Below are positions 43,572-51,356 of a DNA stretch of 64,000 bases, piece after piece; within the stretch, counting starts at the first letter, position 1; each line of letters opens with the position of its first letter. Below the pieces are notes generated by a model, which made no database searches, was not told where the DNA came from, and worked only from the letters and a program-made list of their open reading frames with translations. The position numbers and the translations under genes are program-made. Source of the stretch: Rhizobiales bacterium YIM 77505 (GTDB taxonomy: Bacteria; Pseudomonadota; Alphaproteobacteria; Rhizobiales; Beijerinckiaceae); assembly GCA_000745135.1 (NCBI GenBank), contig JQNH01000001.1:744001-808000 (forward strand). Direction: 5' to 3'.

Positions 43572-43700
43572 CAGAGCTACTCCTTGCGCGAGACCCCGCA
43601 GGAACAACAGGCAGGCCTTCGCGTTCCCTTCGGCACGACCCGGGTCCCGGACAACGCGCGGAGGGCGGCTCGGGTGCCGCCGAGGGCCGATCGCGGCTCT

Positions 43701-44396
43701 TCATGCGGCCCTCAGGGCGACGTTCCTGAGCGCTTCGAAATCAGGAATGGCGAGGTTCCTGCCCTTCCAGACAATGAGGCCCTGGTCGCGAATCGCCTGG
43801 ACGGTGCGGTTCACATGCACCGTGGTGAGGCCGGTGGCGTCGCCGAGCTGCTCCTGGGTGACGGGGCAGTCGAAGGAGGCGCCGTTGGTCAGCCCGACGG
43901 CGGCGAGCCGAACGTAAAGCTCGCACAGAAGATGGGAGATGCGCTCGATCGCCTGCCGCCGGCCGAGGTTGGTGATCCATTCCCGCGCGATCGCCTCCTC
44001 CACGATGGCATTCCAGGCGAGCGCCCGCTCCAGGCGCGCGCTGTTCGCGATGAGCTCCGCCAGCGAATCGCCCGGGATCTCGGCGACGCGCAGGGGCGTG
44101 AGGGCGGCGATGGAATGGTCCATCTCGCGGACGATGGTCATGCGCAGGTCGCACATGTCGCCCGGGATGAGGAAGGCGCTGATCTGGCGCCGCCCGTCGG
44201 GCAAGGACTTGTAGCGATAGGCCCAGCCGTCGAGGATGAGGTTGAGGTGGCGGGGCGGGTCGCCCTCGTGGACGATGTCTTCCTTCGGCGACAACAAACG
44301 GATCTGGCGGCTGGCCACCTGCTCCAAGGCCCGCTTGTCGTCCGTCGAGAGCTCGGTGAACTGCTCCAGTTTGCGGATCAGGTGTATGGCCATCAT
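43701..44396 (-). CDS. Crp/Fnr family transcriptional regulator
   Basis: A 231-residue regulator with an N-terminal cyclic-nucleotide-binding-like beta roll (about residues 20-140; EDIVHEGDPPRHLNLILDGW, GRRQISAFLIPGDMCDLRMT) and a C-terminal helix-turn-helix (TQEQLGDATGLTTVHVNRTV near residue 183). No FNR-type cysteine cluster is present in the N-terminus, so oxygen sensing through Fe-S is unlikely. It precedes the CheB gene on the same strand by 129 bases and diverges from the response regulator. This subgroup is widespread in Hyphomicrobiales beside HWE kinases. Confidence 0.9.
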   Translation of the reverse strand: MMAIHLIRKLEQFTELSTDDKRALEQVASRQIRLLSPKEDIVHEGDPPRHLNLILDGWAYRYKSLPDGRRQISAFLIPGDMCDLRMTIVREMDHSIAALTPLRVAEIPGDSLAELIANSARLERALAWNAIVEEAIAREWITNLGRRQAIERISHLLCELYVRLAAVGLTNGASFDCPVTQEQLGDATGLTTVHVNRTVQAIRDQGLIVWKGRNLAIPDFEALRNVALRAA

Positions 44397-44410
44397 TCCC
44401 CCGCGGGAGC

Positions 44411-44416
44411 ATTATA
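44411..44416 (-). promoter_or_regulatory. Candidate -10 element TATAAT for the Crp/Fnr gene
   Basis: The minus strand carries GTATAATGC, an exact TATAAT, 15 bases before the ATG at 44396. No matching TTGACA is found at 16-18 bases upstream. If used, transcription would begin only about eight bases before the start codon, giving a nearly leaderless message. Confidence 0.35.
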
Positions 44417-44507
44417 CATGCTTTCGACACCACTCCTTAACCTGGGTTGTTTGCGGATCCTCAAAGGCAAGCCTAACAAGGGGACGGAGCGTCACCGGGA
44501 GGTCGTG

Positions 44508-44900
44508 ATGCGCGATGCGGAAGGCGAAAGGGCGCTCGCCGAGCGCCGTGTGCTGATCGTCGAGGACGAATACTTCCTCGCCGACGACATGGCGCAGGCG
44601 CTGGCCGGGCTCGGCGCCGAGGTGGTGGGGCCGGTGCCGACCGAGGACAAGGCGCTGGCGCTCATCACGGGAAACGAGCCGCTCGATCTTGCCGTGCTCG
44701 ACATCAACCTCAAGGGCAAGACCGTCTTTCCCGTCGCCGAGGCGCTGCGGGCGCGCGGCGTGCCCTTCGTCTTCGCGACGGGCTACGCCGCCGTGAGCGT
44801 GCCGGCCGAATTCAGGAACGTGCCGCGCTGGGAGAAGCCCTTCGACCCAGAGGATCTGGCCGAGGCCCTGTCCGGGATGATCACGACGCCCACCGCCTGA
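44508..44900 (+). CDS. Single-domain response regulator
   Basis: A 130-residue receiver domain with no output domain. The acidic pair is in VLIVEDEYFLADDMAQAL (residues about 15-32), the phospho-aspartate in LAVLDINLKGK near residue 65, the threonine-type switch in FVFATGYAA near 90, and the lysine in WEKPFDPEDL near 110. Such proteins act by protein contact, here probably with the HWE hybrid kinase encoded nearby. ATG 44508 follows CGGGAGG. It diverges from the Crp/Fnr gene (111 bases) and is followed immediately by the IS5-family element. Confidence 0.9.
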   Translation: MRDAEGERALAERRVLIVEDEYFLADDMAQALAGLGAEVVGPVPTEDKALALITGNEPLDLAVLDINLKGKTVFPVAEALRARGVPFVFATGYAAVSVPAEFRNVPRWEKPFDPEDLAEALSGMITTPTA

Positions 44901-44910
44901 CAGTGACCTA

Positions 44911-45756
44911 GAGTCTGTTATGGACTGAGGGTGCGGCTATGGTGCGGGCATGATTGCTCGCAAGTCTTATCCCTCGGACGTTTCGGATGACGAATGGGCG
45001 CTGGTTGCGCCCTATCTTGCGCTCTTGCCTGAGGCGGCGGGGCAGCGGGAGCACTCGTTGCGCGAGGTGTTCAACGGGCTGCGCTATGTTGTCCGCAACG
45101 GCATTGCCTGGCGGGCGATGCCGAATGATCTGCCGCCTTGGGCGGCCGTGTATCAGCAGGCGCAGCGCTGGCTGCGGGCCGGTTCGTTCGAGGCGCTCGC
45201 CCACGACCTGCGCGTGCTGTTGCGGGTGGCGGCCGGGCGCCCGCCCGCACCCTCGGCCGCCATCCTCGACAGCCGGACGCTGCGCTCCACGCCCGAGAGC
45301 GGCCACCGCGCCGGCTATGACAGCGCCAAGCGCAAGAAGGGCTCCAAGCTGCACCTGGCGGTCGACACGCTCGGCCACCTCCTGGCCCTCCACGTCACCC
45401 CCGCCACGGCGGACGACCGCGCCGAGGTCGGGCGCCTGGCCGCCGCCGTGCAGCAGGCCACCGGCAACAGCGTCGAGATCGCCTTCGTTGACCAGGGCTA
45501 TACCGGCGACAAGCCGGCCGCGGCCGCCAGCGAACACGGCATCGCCCTGGAGGTCGTGCGCCTGCCCGAGGCCAAGCGCGGCTTCGTCCTCCTGCCCCGG
45601 CGCTGGGTCGTCGAGCGATCCTTCGCTTGGGCCACCCGCTGCCGCCGCCTCGTCAAAGACTACGAGCGCCTGCACACAACCCTCGCAGGCCTCCACGTCG
45701 TCGCCTTCGCTTGCCTCATGCTCCGTCAAGCCGCAGAACTGGTCCATAACAGACTC
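44911..45756 (+). mobile_element. IS5-family insertion sequence, complete
   Basis: An 846-bp element. The terminal repeats are GAGTCTGTTATGGAC at 44911-44925 and its exact complement at 45742-45756, a perfect 15-bp match. Each end is flanked by TA (44909-44910 and 45757-45758), a likely TA target duplication; because both sides read CTAGAGTC when viewed outward-in, a CTAG target is the alternative. One intact transposase frame fills the interior. Size and GAG termini resemble the IS1031/IS427 side of the IS5 family. Confidence 0.9.
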
Positions 45757-45759
45757 TAG
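44950..45759 (+). CDS. IS5-family transposase
   Basis: A 269-residue DDE transposase in a single uninterrupted frame. An N-terminal DUF4096-like domain (YPSDVSDDEWALVAPYL, LREVFNGLRYVVRNGIAWRA) is followed by the catalytic core: first aspartate in AAILDSRTLRS near residue 100, second in AFVDQGYTGDKP near 180, and the glutamate in RRWVVERSFAWATRCRRLVK near 220. The stop codon TAG (45757-45759) lies just outside the terminal repeat; its TA is the flanking dinucleotide, so the target site completes the gene. Confidence 0.92.
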   Translation: MIARKSYPSDVSDDEWALVAPYLALLPEAAGQREHSLREVFNGLRYVVRNGIAWRAMPNDLPPWAAVYQQAQRWLRAGSFEALAHDLRVLLRVAAGRPPAPSAAILDSRTLRSTPESGHRAGYDSAKRKKGSKLHLAVDTLGHLLALHVTPATADDRAEVGRLAAAVQQATGNSVEIAFVDQGYTGDKPAAAASEHGIALEVVRLPEAKRGFVLLPRRWVVERSFAWATRCRRLVKDYERLHTTLAGLHVVAFACLMLRQAAELVHNRL

Positions 45760-46073
45760 TGGAGGGAGAGCCTCCCCGCTGCGTTCCACCCCCGCCAGCC
45801 GGCGGTGCGCAGGCCGCCCTCGCCCGCGAAATCGGCAAGCTCCTGGAGGGCGATGCGGGCGCGCTCGGTGTTCTCCGGGCTCGGATCGAGCAGGGCGCGG
45901 GACACCTCGTGGAATGCCCGGTGCCATTCCGGCGCGTCGAGGCAGTAGCCTTCGAGGCCCCGGTTCAACGCCTGCAGGCCCTCGCGCAAGGTCCTCACCT
46001 CCCGCCGGCTGATCACCCCGTCCGAGGTGAGGACGCAGAACACCACCGGCTGTGCAAAACGACCATCCTGCAT
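45756..46073 (-). CDS. Hypothetical protein, DUF982-like
   Basis: A 105-residue soluble protein (MQDGRFAQPVVFCVLTSDGV). The order of a short beta part (PVVFCVLTSDGVISRREVRT), a helix (LREGLQALNRGLEG), a W/H-containing helix (EWHRAFHEVSRALL) and a final helix (TERARIALQELADFAGEGGL) recalls the DUF982 family of Rhizobiales, but this is only a resemblance. ATG 46073 is preceded by GGGAGG. The stop TAG sits at the edge of the IS5-family element; the site without the insertion would still read TAG, so the protein was not shortened by it. Confidence 0.6.
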   Translation of the reverse strand: MQDGRFAQPVVFCVLTSDGVISRREVRTLREGLQALNRGLEGYCLDAPEWHRAFHEVSRALLDPSPENTERARIALQELADFAGEGGLRTAGWRGWNAAGRLSLH

Positions 46074-46159
46074 GGCAGCGGCCTCCCGACGCCCGTTAAC
46101 GTATGTTAACGGCGACGGTTCCGAGGGGGCTGGCTGGCCGCAGGGGTCGGCGCACCGGG

Positions 46160-46369
46160 TCAGCGCTTGAGCGACTGCTCGATCGCGTTCAGGTGGTCCA
46201 ACATCAGGCTCAGCGTGACGCGCATGGTCGCCAACGCCCGCTCCGCCAGCTCGGTCGACTGGCCCCGCGCCTTGGCGCGGCTGATGTTCTGTTCGAGCGC
46301 GGTGATCCGCCGCTCGCCGTCGCGGGCGTGCCAGCGGGCAAGCCGCAGGTCGGATGGGGTGTAGGTCAT
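46160..46369 (-). CDS. Small hypothetical protein
   Basis: A 69-residue, probably all-helical protein: MTYTPSDLRLARWHARDGER ... ALEQNISRAKARGQS ... ALATMRVTLSLMLDHLNAIE. No domain is recognised. The length, helical pattern and codon-position GC bias are consistent with a real small gene; the frame extends upstream to 46480 but that part is of low-complexity character. It has the same orientation as the DUF982-like gene, whose start lies 86 bases downstream. Confidence 0.5.
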   Translation of the reverse strand: MTYTPSDLRLARWHARDGERRITALEQNISRAKARGQSTELAERALATMRVTLSLMLDHLNAIEQSLKR

Positions 46370-46696
46370 GGGATTGGCCTGGCAGGCGGCAGTCGGCAGG
46401 GCGCCGGCCGTCCTCTCCGTGCGTGCGGCAACGCTTTCACGGCGGCATGGTTCCGGCTCGCCTGTCGCCCTCCCGCGCAAGGCCGTCCGTGCGGCGGCAG
46501 GGAATCTCGCGCTACGCTCAATCCAGGTGAATGAGGTGCCGACGGAGCCGGGTTAAGGTGGCGCGTCGCATGGGCGATGGCGCTCCCATGGTCTTCCTCC
46601 AGGCTGATGAGCGCCTCTCGCTGATGATCCGATGCTCCTCGCTCCTCGCCCCTGCGCATCCTGGCCGGCGTTCTCCCTTTCGGCCGGCCAGGAAGG
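46370..46696. other. Intergenic stretch without a convincing gene
   Basis: Together with the hairpin beyond it this makes a gap of about 450 bases between a small hypothetical gene and the sugar-lactonase operon. Open frames here are short, arginine- and proline-rich and lack ribosome sites. No RNA gene or repeat copy was recognised. Confidence 0.5.
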
Positions 46697-46724
46697 AGGC
46701 CCCGCCGGACACCCGGCGGGGCCT
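46697..46724. terminator. Perfect 12-bp hairpin, likely terminator of the sugar-lactonase operon
   Basis: AGGCCCCGCCGG (46697-46708) pairs exactly with CCGGCGGGGCCT (46713-46724) around the loop ACAC. It lies about 100 bases beyond the stop of the minus-strand lactonase gene. Neither side has a long T run, so it may be a factor-assisted or mRNA-protecting stem rather than a strict intrinsic terminator. Confidence 0.5.
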
Positions 46725-46822
46725 CTTCCCATTGCGGCGATGCTCCAGCGCGTTCCAGGAGTCGGGAGGCGAGGAGGGGGTCAGCCGTTCGGCGATCAAG
46801 ACGGACGAGGTCATCGCGGGCC

Positions 46823-47695
46823 TTAGACCATGACCGGGCGCTCCTCCCGGGGTGGGGCGAGACCGTAGAAGCGCGCGGCGGCGCCGCCGAACAGGGCGGA
46901 CTTGTCGGGTGGAGCGAGAGCGGCGACGAGGCGCGCGCTCGCCTCCCGCCAGGCGTCGTAGCCGCCCGCGAGAAGGACGACCGGCCAATCGGAGCCCCAC
47001 ATCAGCCGATCGGGGCCGAAGGCCTCGAGGAGGACGGCGACGTAAGGCCTGAGCCTGGCCTCGTCCCAGTCCGGACCGGCCTCGGTGACGAGGCCCGAGA
47101 GCTTGGCGAAAGCGCCCGCGGCGGCGAGCGCCAGCATATGGGCGGCCCAGTCCCGGAAGTCCGCGTCGCCCGGCGACCACGCCCCGATGTGTGGCTTCGC
47201 CCCATGGTCGATCACGATCGGCAGGCCGGGATGGCGCTCCACGAGCCGGAGGAGCACGGGCAGATGCCGCGGCTTGACGAGGGCGTCAAAGCGAAGGCCG
47301 CATTCCGTCACGGCCCTGAGCGCCGGCGCCACGTCGGCGCGCAGGATCCAGGCGTCGTCGGCAAGGTCCTGGAGCATCGGCCGCAGGCCCTTGACCAGCG
47401 GCTCCTCGGCGCGGGCCGCGATCCGGTCGGGAGCGTCTTGGGCGGCAAGGTCCACCCAGCCGACGACGCCGGCGACGAAGCCGCATCGCCTGGCGACGGC
47501 GAGCATGTAGTCGGTCTCCGCTTCCGTCGGGGCCGCCTGCACGAGGACGGTCCGCGCGATCCCGTGCCGGGACAGATGCGGGAGGAGGTCCGCCTCCTCG
47601 AAGTCGCGATGGATCGGTGCGAGCTCCGGGGTCAGCCAGCCGTAGTCGGCGCGTTCGAGACGCCAGAAATGCTGATGGGCGTCGATCATCGTCAT
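46823..47695 (-). CDS. Amidohydrolase family lactonase (L-fuconolactonase-like)
   Basis: Hydrolyses a sugar lactone, probably L-fucono-1,5- or 1,4-lactone. The 290-residue protein shows the amidohydrolase-2 pattern: MIDAHQHFWRLERADYGWLT at the start (HxH metal site), LVQAAPTEAETDYML, GVVGWVDLAA, PIVIDHGAKPHIGAW near residue 160 (His), and RLMWGSDWPVVLLAGGYDAW near 237 (Asp). The HFW...YGWL opening is characteristic of the fuconolactonase/rhamnonolactonase subgroup. Its ATG (47695) overlaps the stop of the aldo/keto reductase gene by four bases. It is the last gene of a run fucU - reductase - lactonase. Confidence 0.85.
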   Translation of the reverse strand: MTMIDAHQHFWRLERADYGWLTPELAPIHRDFEEADLLPHLSRHGIARTVLVQAAPTEAETDYMLAVARRCGFVAGVVGWVDLAAQDAPDRIAARAEEPLVKGLRPMLQDLADDAWILRADVAPALRAVTECGLRFDALVKPRHLPVLLRLVERHPGLPIVIDHGAKPHIGAWSPGDADFRDWAAHMLALAAAGAFAKLSGLVTEAGPDWDEARLRPYVAVLLEAFGPDRLMWGSDWPVVLLAGGYDAWREASARLVAALAPPDKSALFGGAAARFYGLAPPREERPVMV

Positions 47696-48705
47696 GGCGT
47701 CGGCGCCTCGGGATCGAGCAGCCCTTCCGCCTTGAGGTCGGCCCAGAAGGTCGCCGGCACTACGGTCGCAAAAAGCCTCATGGTCGCCTCCACCTCCGCG
47801 GCCGCCCGTGCGCCCACGATCACGGACGCCACGGCGGGATGGGCGAGGGGGAACTGGAGCGCGGCCGCCGCGAGCGGGAGGTGGTGGCGCGCGGCGACCG
47901 CCGCCAGTGCCGACACACGCTCCAGGATGGGAGCAGGGGCCGGCTTGTAGTTGTAGGTGGCGCCGGGAACGGGCCCCGTCGCGAGGATGCCGGAGTTGAA
48001 GGCGCCGCCGACGATCAGCGAAACGCCGCGTCGCTCGCACGCGGCGAGGAGGCCGCCCGCCAGCGGCTCCTGCTCGAGCAGCGTGTAGCGGCCGGCGAGG
48101 AGGAAGCAGTCGGGATCGGCATCGCGCAGGAAGTCGGCGCAGACGCGCCAGTCGTTGACGCCAAGGCCGATGGCGCGCACGACCCCTTGCGCGCGCAAGT
48201 CCGCCAGCGCCGGATAGGCCCCTTCCAGGGCCTCGCGATAGCGGCGCGGCTGCTCGGCCGCGTGCGTATCGACGCCGATGTCATGGATGTAGACGATGTC
48301 GACCCGGTCGAGCTTAAGCCGCGTCAGGCTCTCCTCAAGCGAGCGCCGCGCCCCGTCGGAGGAATAGTCGTAGGCGATGGCGTAGGGCAGCACGTCCGCA
48401 TAGGCGCCGCCGTCGACGGGTCCCTCCGTCGGGACGAGCCGCCGGCCGACCTTGGTGCAGAGGACGAAGGACGCGCGCGGCTTCTCCCGCAGGAAGGCGC
48501 CCATGCGCTGCTCGGAGCGCCCGTGCCCGTAGAAGGGGGCGGTGTCGAAGAGGCGAAGGCCCGCCGCCCACGCCGCTTCGAGCGTGCTTTCGGCCTCCCC
48601 CTCGGAGACGGCCGAGAAGAGATTGCCGAGGGGCGCGCCGCCGAGCCCAAGCGTGGTGACAGCGAGGCCCGTCCGTCCGAGCGGCCTGGTGGCGAGCGGA
48701 GTCAT
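47692..48705 (-). CDS. Aldo/keto reductase (L-fucose / D-threo-aldose 1-dehydrogenase-like)
   Basis: A 337-residue NAD(P)-dependent aldose dehydrogenase that would oxidise L-fucose or a related aldose to its lactone. Catalytic tetrad positions can be seen: aspartate and tyrosine in RLFDTAPFYGHGRSEQRMG near residues 51-70, lysine in VLCTKVGRRL near 82, and histidine in DIVYIHDIGVDTHAAE near 135. The cofactor region is VASVIVGARAAAEVEATMRL near 295. It overlaps fucU upstream and the lactonase downstream by four bases each, so the three are tightly coupled. The order matches the first steps of the non-phosphorylative L-fucose route. Confidence 0.87.
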   Translation of the reverse strand: MTPLATRPLGRTGLAVTTLGLGGAPLGNLFSAVSEGEAESTLEAAWAAGLRLFDTAPFYGHGRSEQRMGAFLREKPRASFVLCTKVGRRLVPTEGPVDGGAYADVLPYAIAYDYSSDGARRSLEESLTRLKLDRVDIVYIHDIGVDTHAAEQPRRYREALEGAYPALADLRAQGVVRAIGLGVNDWRVCADFLRDADPDCFLLAGRYTLLEQEPLAGGLLAACERRGVSLIVGGAFNSGILATGPVPGATYNYKPAPAPILERVSALAAVAARHHLPLAAAALQFPLAHPAVASVIVGARAAAEVEATMRLFATVVPATFWADLKAEGLLDPEAPTP

Positions 48706-49142
48706 GGGGAGAGGATCACGCCCTTCTTCAGAATGATGTTGCCGTAGGCGCGGGGTTCGCCCGTCGCCACCACCGCGAAGGCGCCTCGCGCGCGCTCGTA
48801 GAAGGCAAAGCGCTCGAGGCTCTCGATCGGCACGGCGCGTCCCTCCGCGCGATCGAGAACCATCTGGAAGTCGCGCACGGGAGGCGGAACGGCGTCCGGA
48901 TCGCCCACGACCTGCATGACGGCTGCGGGCTTGCCGACGAAGCTGTCGAGCGGCAGGACGGAGAGGATCGCTTCCAGCGCCCGCGGCCCCGGCACGCCGG
49001 GCAGCCGCAGGAGCGGCCGGGATCCGGCGACGGCCTCGGCGGGGAAATTCGCATCGGCGAGACAGATCTCGTCCCCGTGCCCCATGGCGGCGAGCACGCG
49101 CAGGAGGTCCGGCGCGAGGAGGGGATCGATGCCCTTCAGCAC
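48702..49142 (-). CDS. fucU: RbsD/FucU family L-fucose mutarotase
   Basis: Interconverts anomers of L-fucose or a related sugar. The 146-residue protein matches FucU length and begins MLKGIDPLLAPDLLRVLAAM followed by GHGDEICLADANFPAEA, which holds the catalytic histidine near residue 22, and ends AYGNIILKKGVI, with the conserved tyrosine and asparagine. It is the first gene of the three-gene catabolic run and lies 220 bases downstream of a sugar ABC permease gene; that gap is filled with palindromic repeats. Confidence 0.9.
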   Translation of the reverse strand: MLKGIDPLLAPDLLRVLAAMGHGDEICLADANFPAEAVAGSRPLLRLPGVPGPRALEAILSVLPLDSFVGKPAAVMQVVGDPDAVPPPVRDFQMVLDRAEGRAVPIESLERFAFYERARGAFAVVATGEPRAYGNIILKKGVILSP

Positions 49143-49155
49143 GGCGCGCGCTCTA

Positions 49156-49335
49156 CCCTCCCCCCGGAGGGGAGGGCCGACTCGGCCGAAGGCCGAGCGG
49201 GGCGAGGGGCGTCGGCATAGGGCTCTCCGACGAAGAATAGCGCGCTGTACACGAGTCGCAGAGCCGTGATGCGGGATGGTACCTCGACCTTTCGACCCCC
49301 ACCCCCAGCCCCTCCCCTCAAGGGGGAGGGGAGAT
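49156..49335. repeat. Palindromic intergenic repeats upstream of fucU
   Basis: Two modules: CCCTCCCC/GGGGAGGG at about 49157-49176 followed by GACTCGGCCGAAGGCCGAG, and CCCCTCCCCT-CA-AGGGGGAGGGG at about 49309-49332. They belong to the same loose family as the repeats at 20841, 28558, 51178 and 55466. No gene is seen in this 220-base gap. Confidence 0.55.
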
Positions 49336-49362
49336 GCGGCGCCTCGCGGATTGCGCCCATCC

Positions 49363-50184
49363 TCATCCTCCCTTCACCGCGCCGGCGGTGAGCCCGGCCA
49401 CGATCTGGCGTTGCGCGAGCACTGTGAGGATCAGCACCGGGGCGGTGACGATGAGCGCCGCCGCCGCGAGCGGCCCCCAGCTCAGCTGCTCGAAGGACAG
49501 CATGTTGTAGACCGCGACCGGCAGGGTGCGCGTCTCGCGGCCGGCCAGCACCACGCCGAAGACGAAGTTGTTCCAGGAGAAGATCACGGCGAGGATGAAG
49601 GCCACCGTGATGCCCGGCCGCGCGATGGGCAGCGCCACGTGGCGGAACACCTGCCAGCGGTTGGCACCGTCGATCACCGCCGCTTCCTCGAGCTCCATCG
49701 GCGTCGTCTCGAAGGCCCCGATCATCACCCAGATCACGATCGGCACGGTGATGACGAGGTGGGTGATGATCTGCGGTACGAGAGTGCCCATGAGGCCGAG
49801 CCATTGGAAGAGCAGGAAGAGGGGGATGAGGTAGGAGAGACCGGGCGTCATCCGGGCGATGAGGATCACCACCGCCGCCTTCGTCGCCTTCATCCGCGCG
49901 ATGCCGTAGCCCGCCGGCACGCCGATGGCGAGGGCCAGCGCCGTCGCCGCGCCCGTCACGATCAGGCTGTTCATGAAGAACAGGCCGAAGCGGTTCGACT
50001 CGAACACGCCGACATAGTTCTTCCAGGCGAAGCGCTCGGGGATGAGGATCGGCGGATAGGCGGCGTTGTCGACCTCGAACTTCAGCGACAGCGACAGCAT
50101 CCAGAGGAAGAACAGGATCGCCGGCGAGACCATGAGTGCCACCGCGAAGGCGAGCCCGACGTTCTGGAGGGCGCTGCGCCGCAT
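49363..50184 (-). CDS. Carbohydrate ABC transporter permease (MalG-type)
   Basis: Inner-membrane permease of 273 residues with six hydrophobic segments. The cytoplasmic EAA loop is EEAAVIDGANRWQVFRHVAL followed by PIARPG, near residue 180. It begins MRRSALQNVGLAFAVALMVS and the ATG overlaps the preceding permease stop (TGATG), so the pair is translationally coupled. The ATP-binding subunit is not encoded in this window; such importers often use a shared MsmK/UgpC-type ATPase elsewhere. The adjacent fucU group suggests an L-fucose-like cargo. Confidence 0.92.
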   Translation of the reverse strand: MRRSALQNVGLAFAVALMVSPAILFFLWMLSLSLKFEVDNAAYPPILIPERFAWKNYVGVFESNRFGLFFMNSLIVTGAATALALAIGVPAGYGIARMKATKAAVVILIARMTPGLSYLIPLFLLFQWLGLMGTLVPQIITHLVITVPIVIWVMIGAFETTPMELEEAAVIDGANRWQVFRHVALPIARPGITVAFILAVIFSWNNFVFGVVLAGRETRTLPVAVYNMLSFEQLSWGPLAAAALIVTAPVLILTVLAQRQIVAGLTAGAVKGG

Positions 50185-51128
50185 CACACGCCTACCCCGA
50201 TGTCGGCCCACTTCGAGCGCTGGCGGAGATAGAGGAGCAGGAGCGAAAGCACGATGATCAGGGCGAAGAAGACGACGGCGATCGCCGAGCCGTAGCCGAC
50301 GTCGTAATAGGCGAAGGCGACGCTGTAGAGATAGAGGTTGATGGTCTCCGACGCCGTGCCCGGCCCGCCTTGCGTGATGGCGTAGATGATGTCGAAGCTC
50401 TTGAGCGCATCGATGGTGCGGATGATGACGGCGACCATGAGGAAGGGCGCGATCATCGGCAGCGTGATGTAGCGGAACTTCTGGAAGGCACCGGCGCCGT
50501 CGATCTCGGCGCTCTCGTAAGGTTCGAGCGGAATGGCCGCGAGGCCGCCGAGCACGATGAGCATCACGAGCGGCGTCCACTGCCAGGTCTCGACGAGCAC
50601 CAGAGACGGGATGACCGAGGCCGGATGGAAGACCCAGGCCTGGGGTCCGATGCCGACAAGCGAAAGGAGATAGTTCAGCACCCCGAGCTGCGGGTGGAAC
50701 ATCATCGTCCACACGAGCGCGATGGCGACCGGCGTCGCCATCATCGGCATGACGAAGACGCCGCGCATCAGCCCGCGCAAGGGGAAGCGCTGGTTGAAGA
50801 TCAGCGCCGCGAGGGTGCCGAGCAGCAGCGGCGCGACGACGGCGAGGGCCGTGTAGAGGAGCGTGTGCCAGGCGGCTTCGGCGAAGCGCGGGTCCGTCCC
50901 GAGGCGGAGGTAATTCTGCAGGCCGACGAAGCTGTGCGCGCCGCCGATGCGCCACTCGTGCAGGCTCATCCACAGGGTAAAGGCCCAGGGGAAGACAATC
51001 ACCGATCCCACCACGACGATCGCGGGCAGGACGAAGGGCCAATAGGAGACGCGCGCAATGTCCCGCGCCGGCGGCGCGGCGTTCGCATCAGCGATGAGCG
51101 CAGGCTGTTGCTCGACGAGGATGGTCAC
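50184..51128 (-). CDS. Carbohydrate ABC transporter permease (MalF/UgpA-type)
   Basis: First permease of the sugar importer, 314 residues, with a short cytoplasmic tail and six predicted helices starting at WPFVLPAIVVVGSVIVFPWA (about residues 30-49). The EAA loop is YESAEIDGAGAFQKFRYITL near residue 208. The PFAM-type segment FVGLQNYLRLGTDPRFAEAA is typical of this permease class. It follows the binding-protein gene with a 228-base gap filled by a palindromic repeat, and overlaps the next permease by one base. Confidence 0.92.
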   Translation of the reverse strand: MTILVEQQPALIADANAAPPARDIARVSYWPFVLPAIVVVGSVIVFPWAFTLWMSLHEWRIGGAHSFVGLQNYLRLGTDPRFAEAAWHTLLYTALAVVAPLLLGTLAALIFNQRFPLRGLMRGVFVMPMMATPVAIALVWTMMFHPQLGVLNYLLSLVGIGPQAWVFHPASVIPSLVLVETWQWTPLVMLIVLGGLAAIPLEPYESAEIDGAGAFQKFRYITLPMIAPFLMVAVIIRTIDALKSFDIIYAITQGGPGTASETINLYLYSVAFAYYDVGYGSAIAVVFFALIIVLSLLLLYLRQRSKWADIGVGV

Positions 51129-51177
51129 GTGTTCTCAGTCTCGTGTCACAGGGAATGAGCGGTTCAAGCTGCACATC

Positions 51178-51350
51178 TCCTCTCCCCGCGTGCGGGGAGA
51201 GGGTCGAGGACCCTTGTCGGGTCCGAAGCAAGCGAAGCCGAAGGCGAAGCGGCGGTGAGAGGGCGTGTCCGGTTGCGCTCCATCCTGAAACGCACCCTCA
51301 CCCGGCCGCCGCTACCGCGGCGATGAGACCTCTCCCCGCGGCGGGAGAGG
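51178..51350. repeat. Composite palindromic repeat between binding-protein and permease genes
   Basis: Starts with CTCTCCCCGC-GT-GCGGGGAGAG, ends with CCTCTCCCCGC/GCGGGAGAGG, and in the middle carries GCGCTCCATCCTGAAACGCA followed by CCCTCACC, the same module as in 28609-28650. Lying inside the operon, it could lower downstream permease expression relative to the abundant binding protein, a role known for REP-type elements. Confidence 0.65.
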
Positions 51351-51356
51351 GGAAGC

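Noticed and set aside
45138-46012. Alternative frames within the IS5-family element that might indicate a frameshifted transposase
   Set aside because: The single frame 44950-45759 contains all three catalytic residues, so no frameshift is needed.
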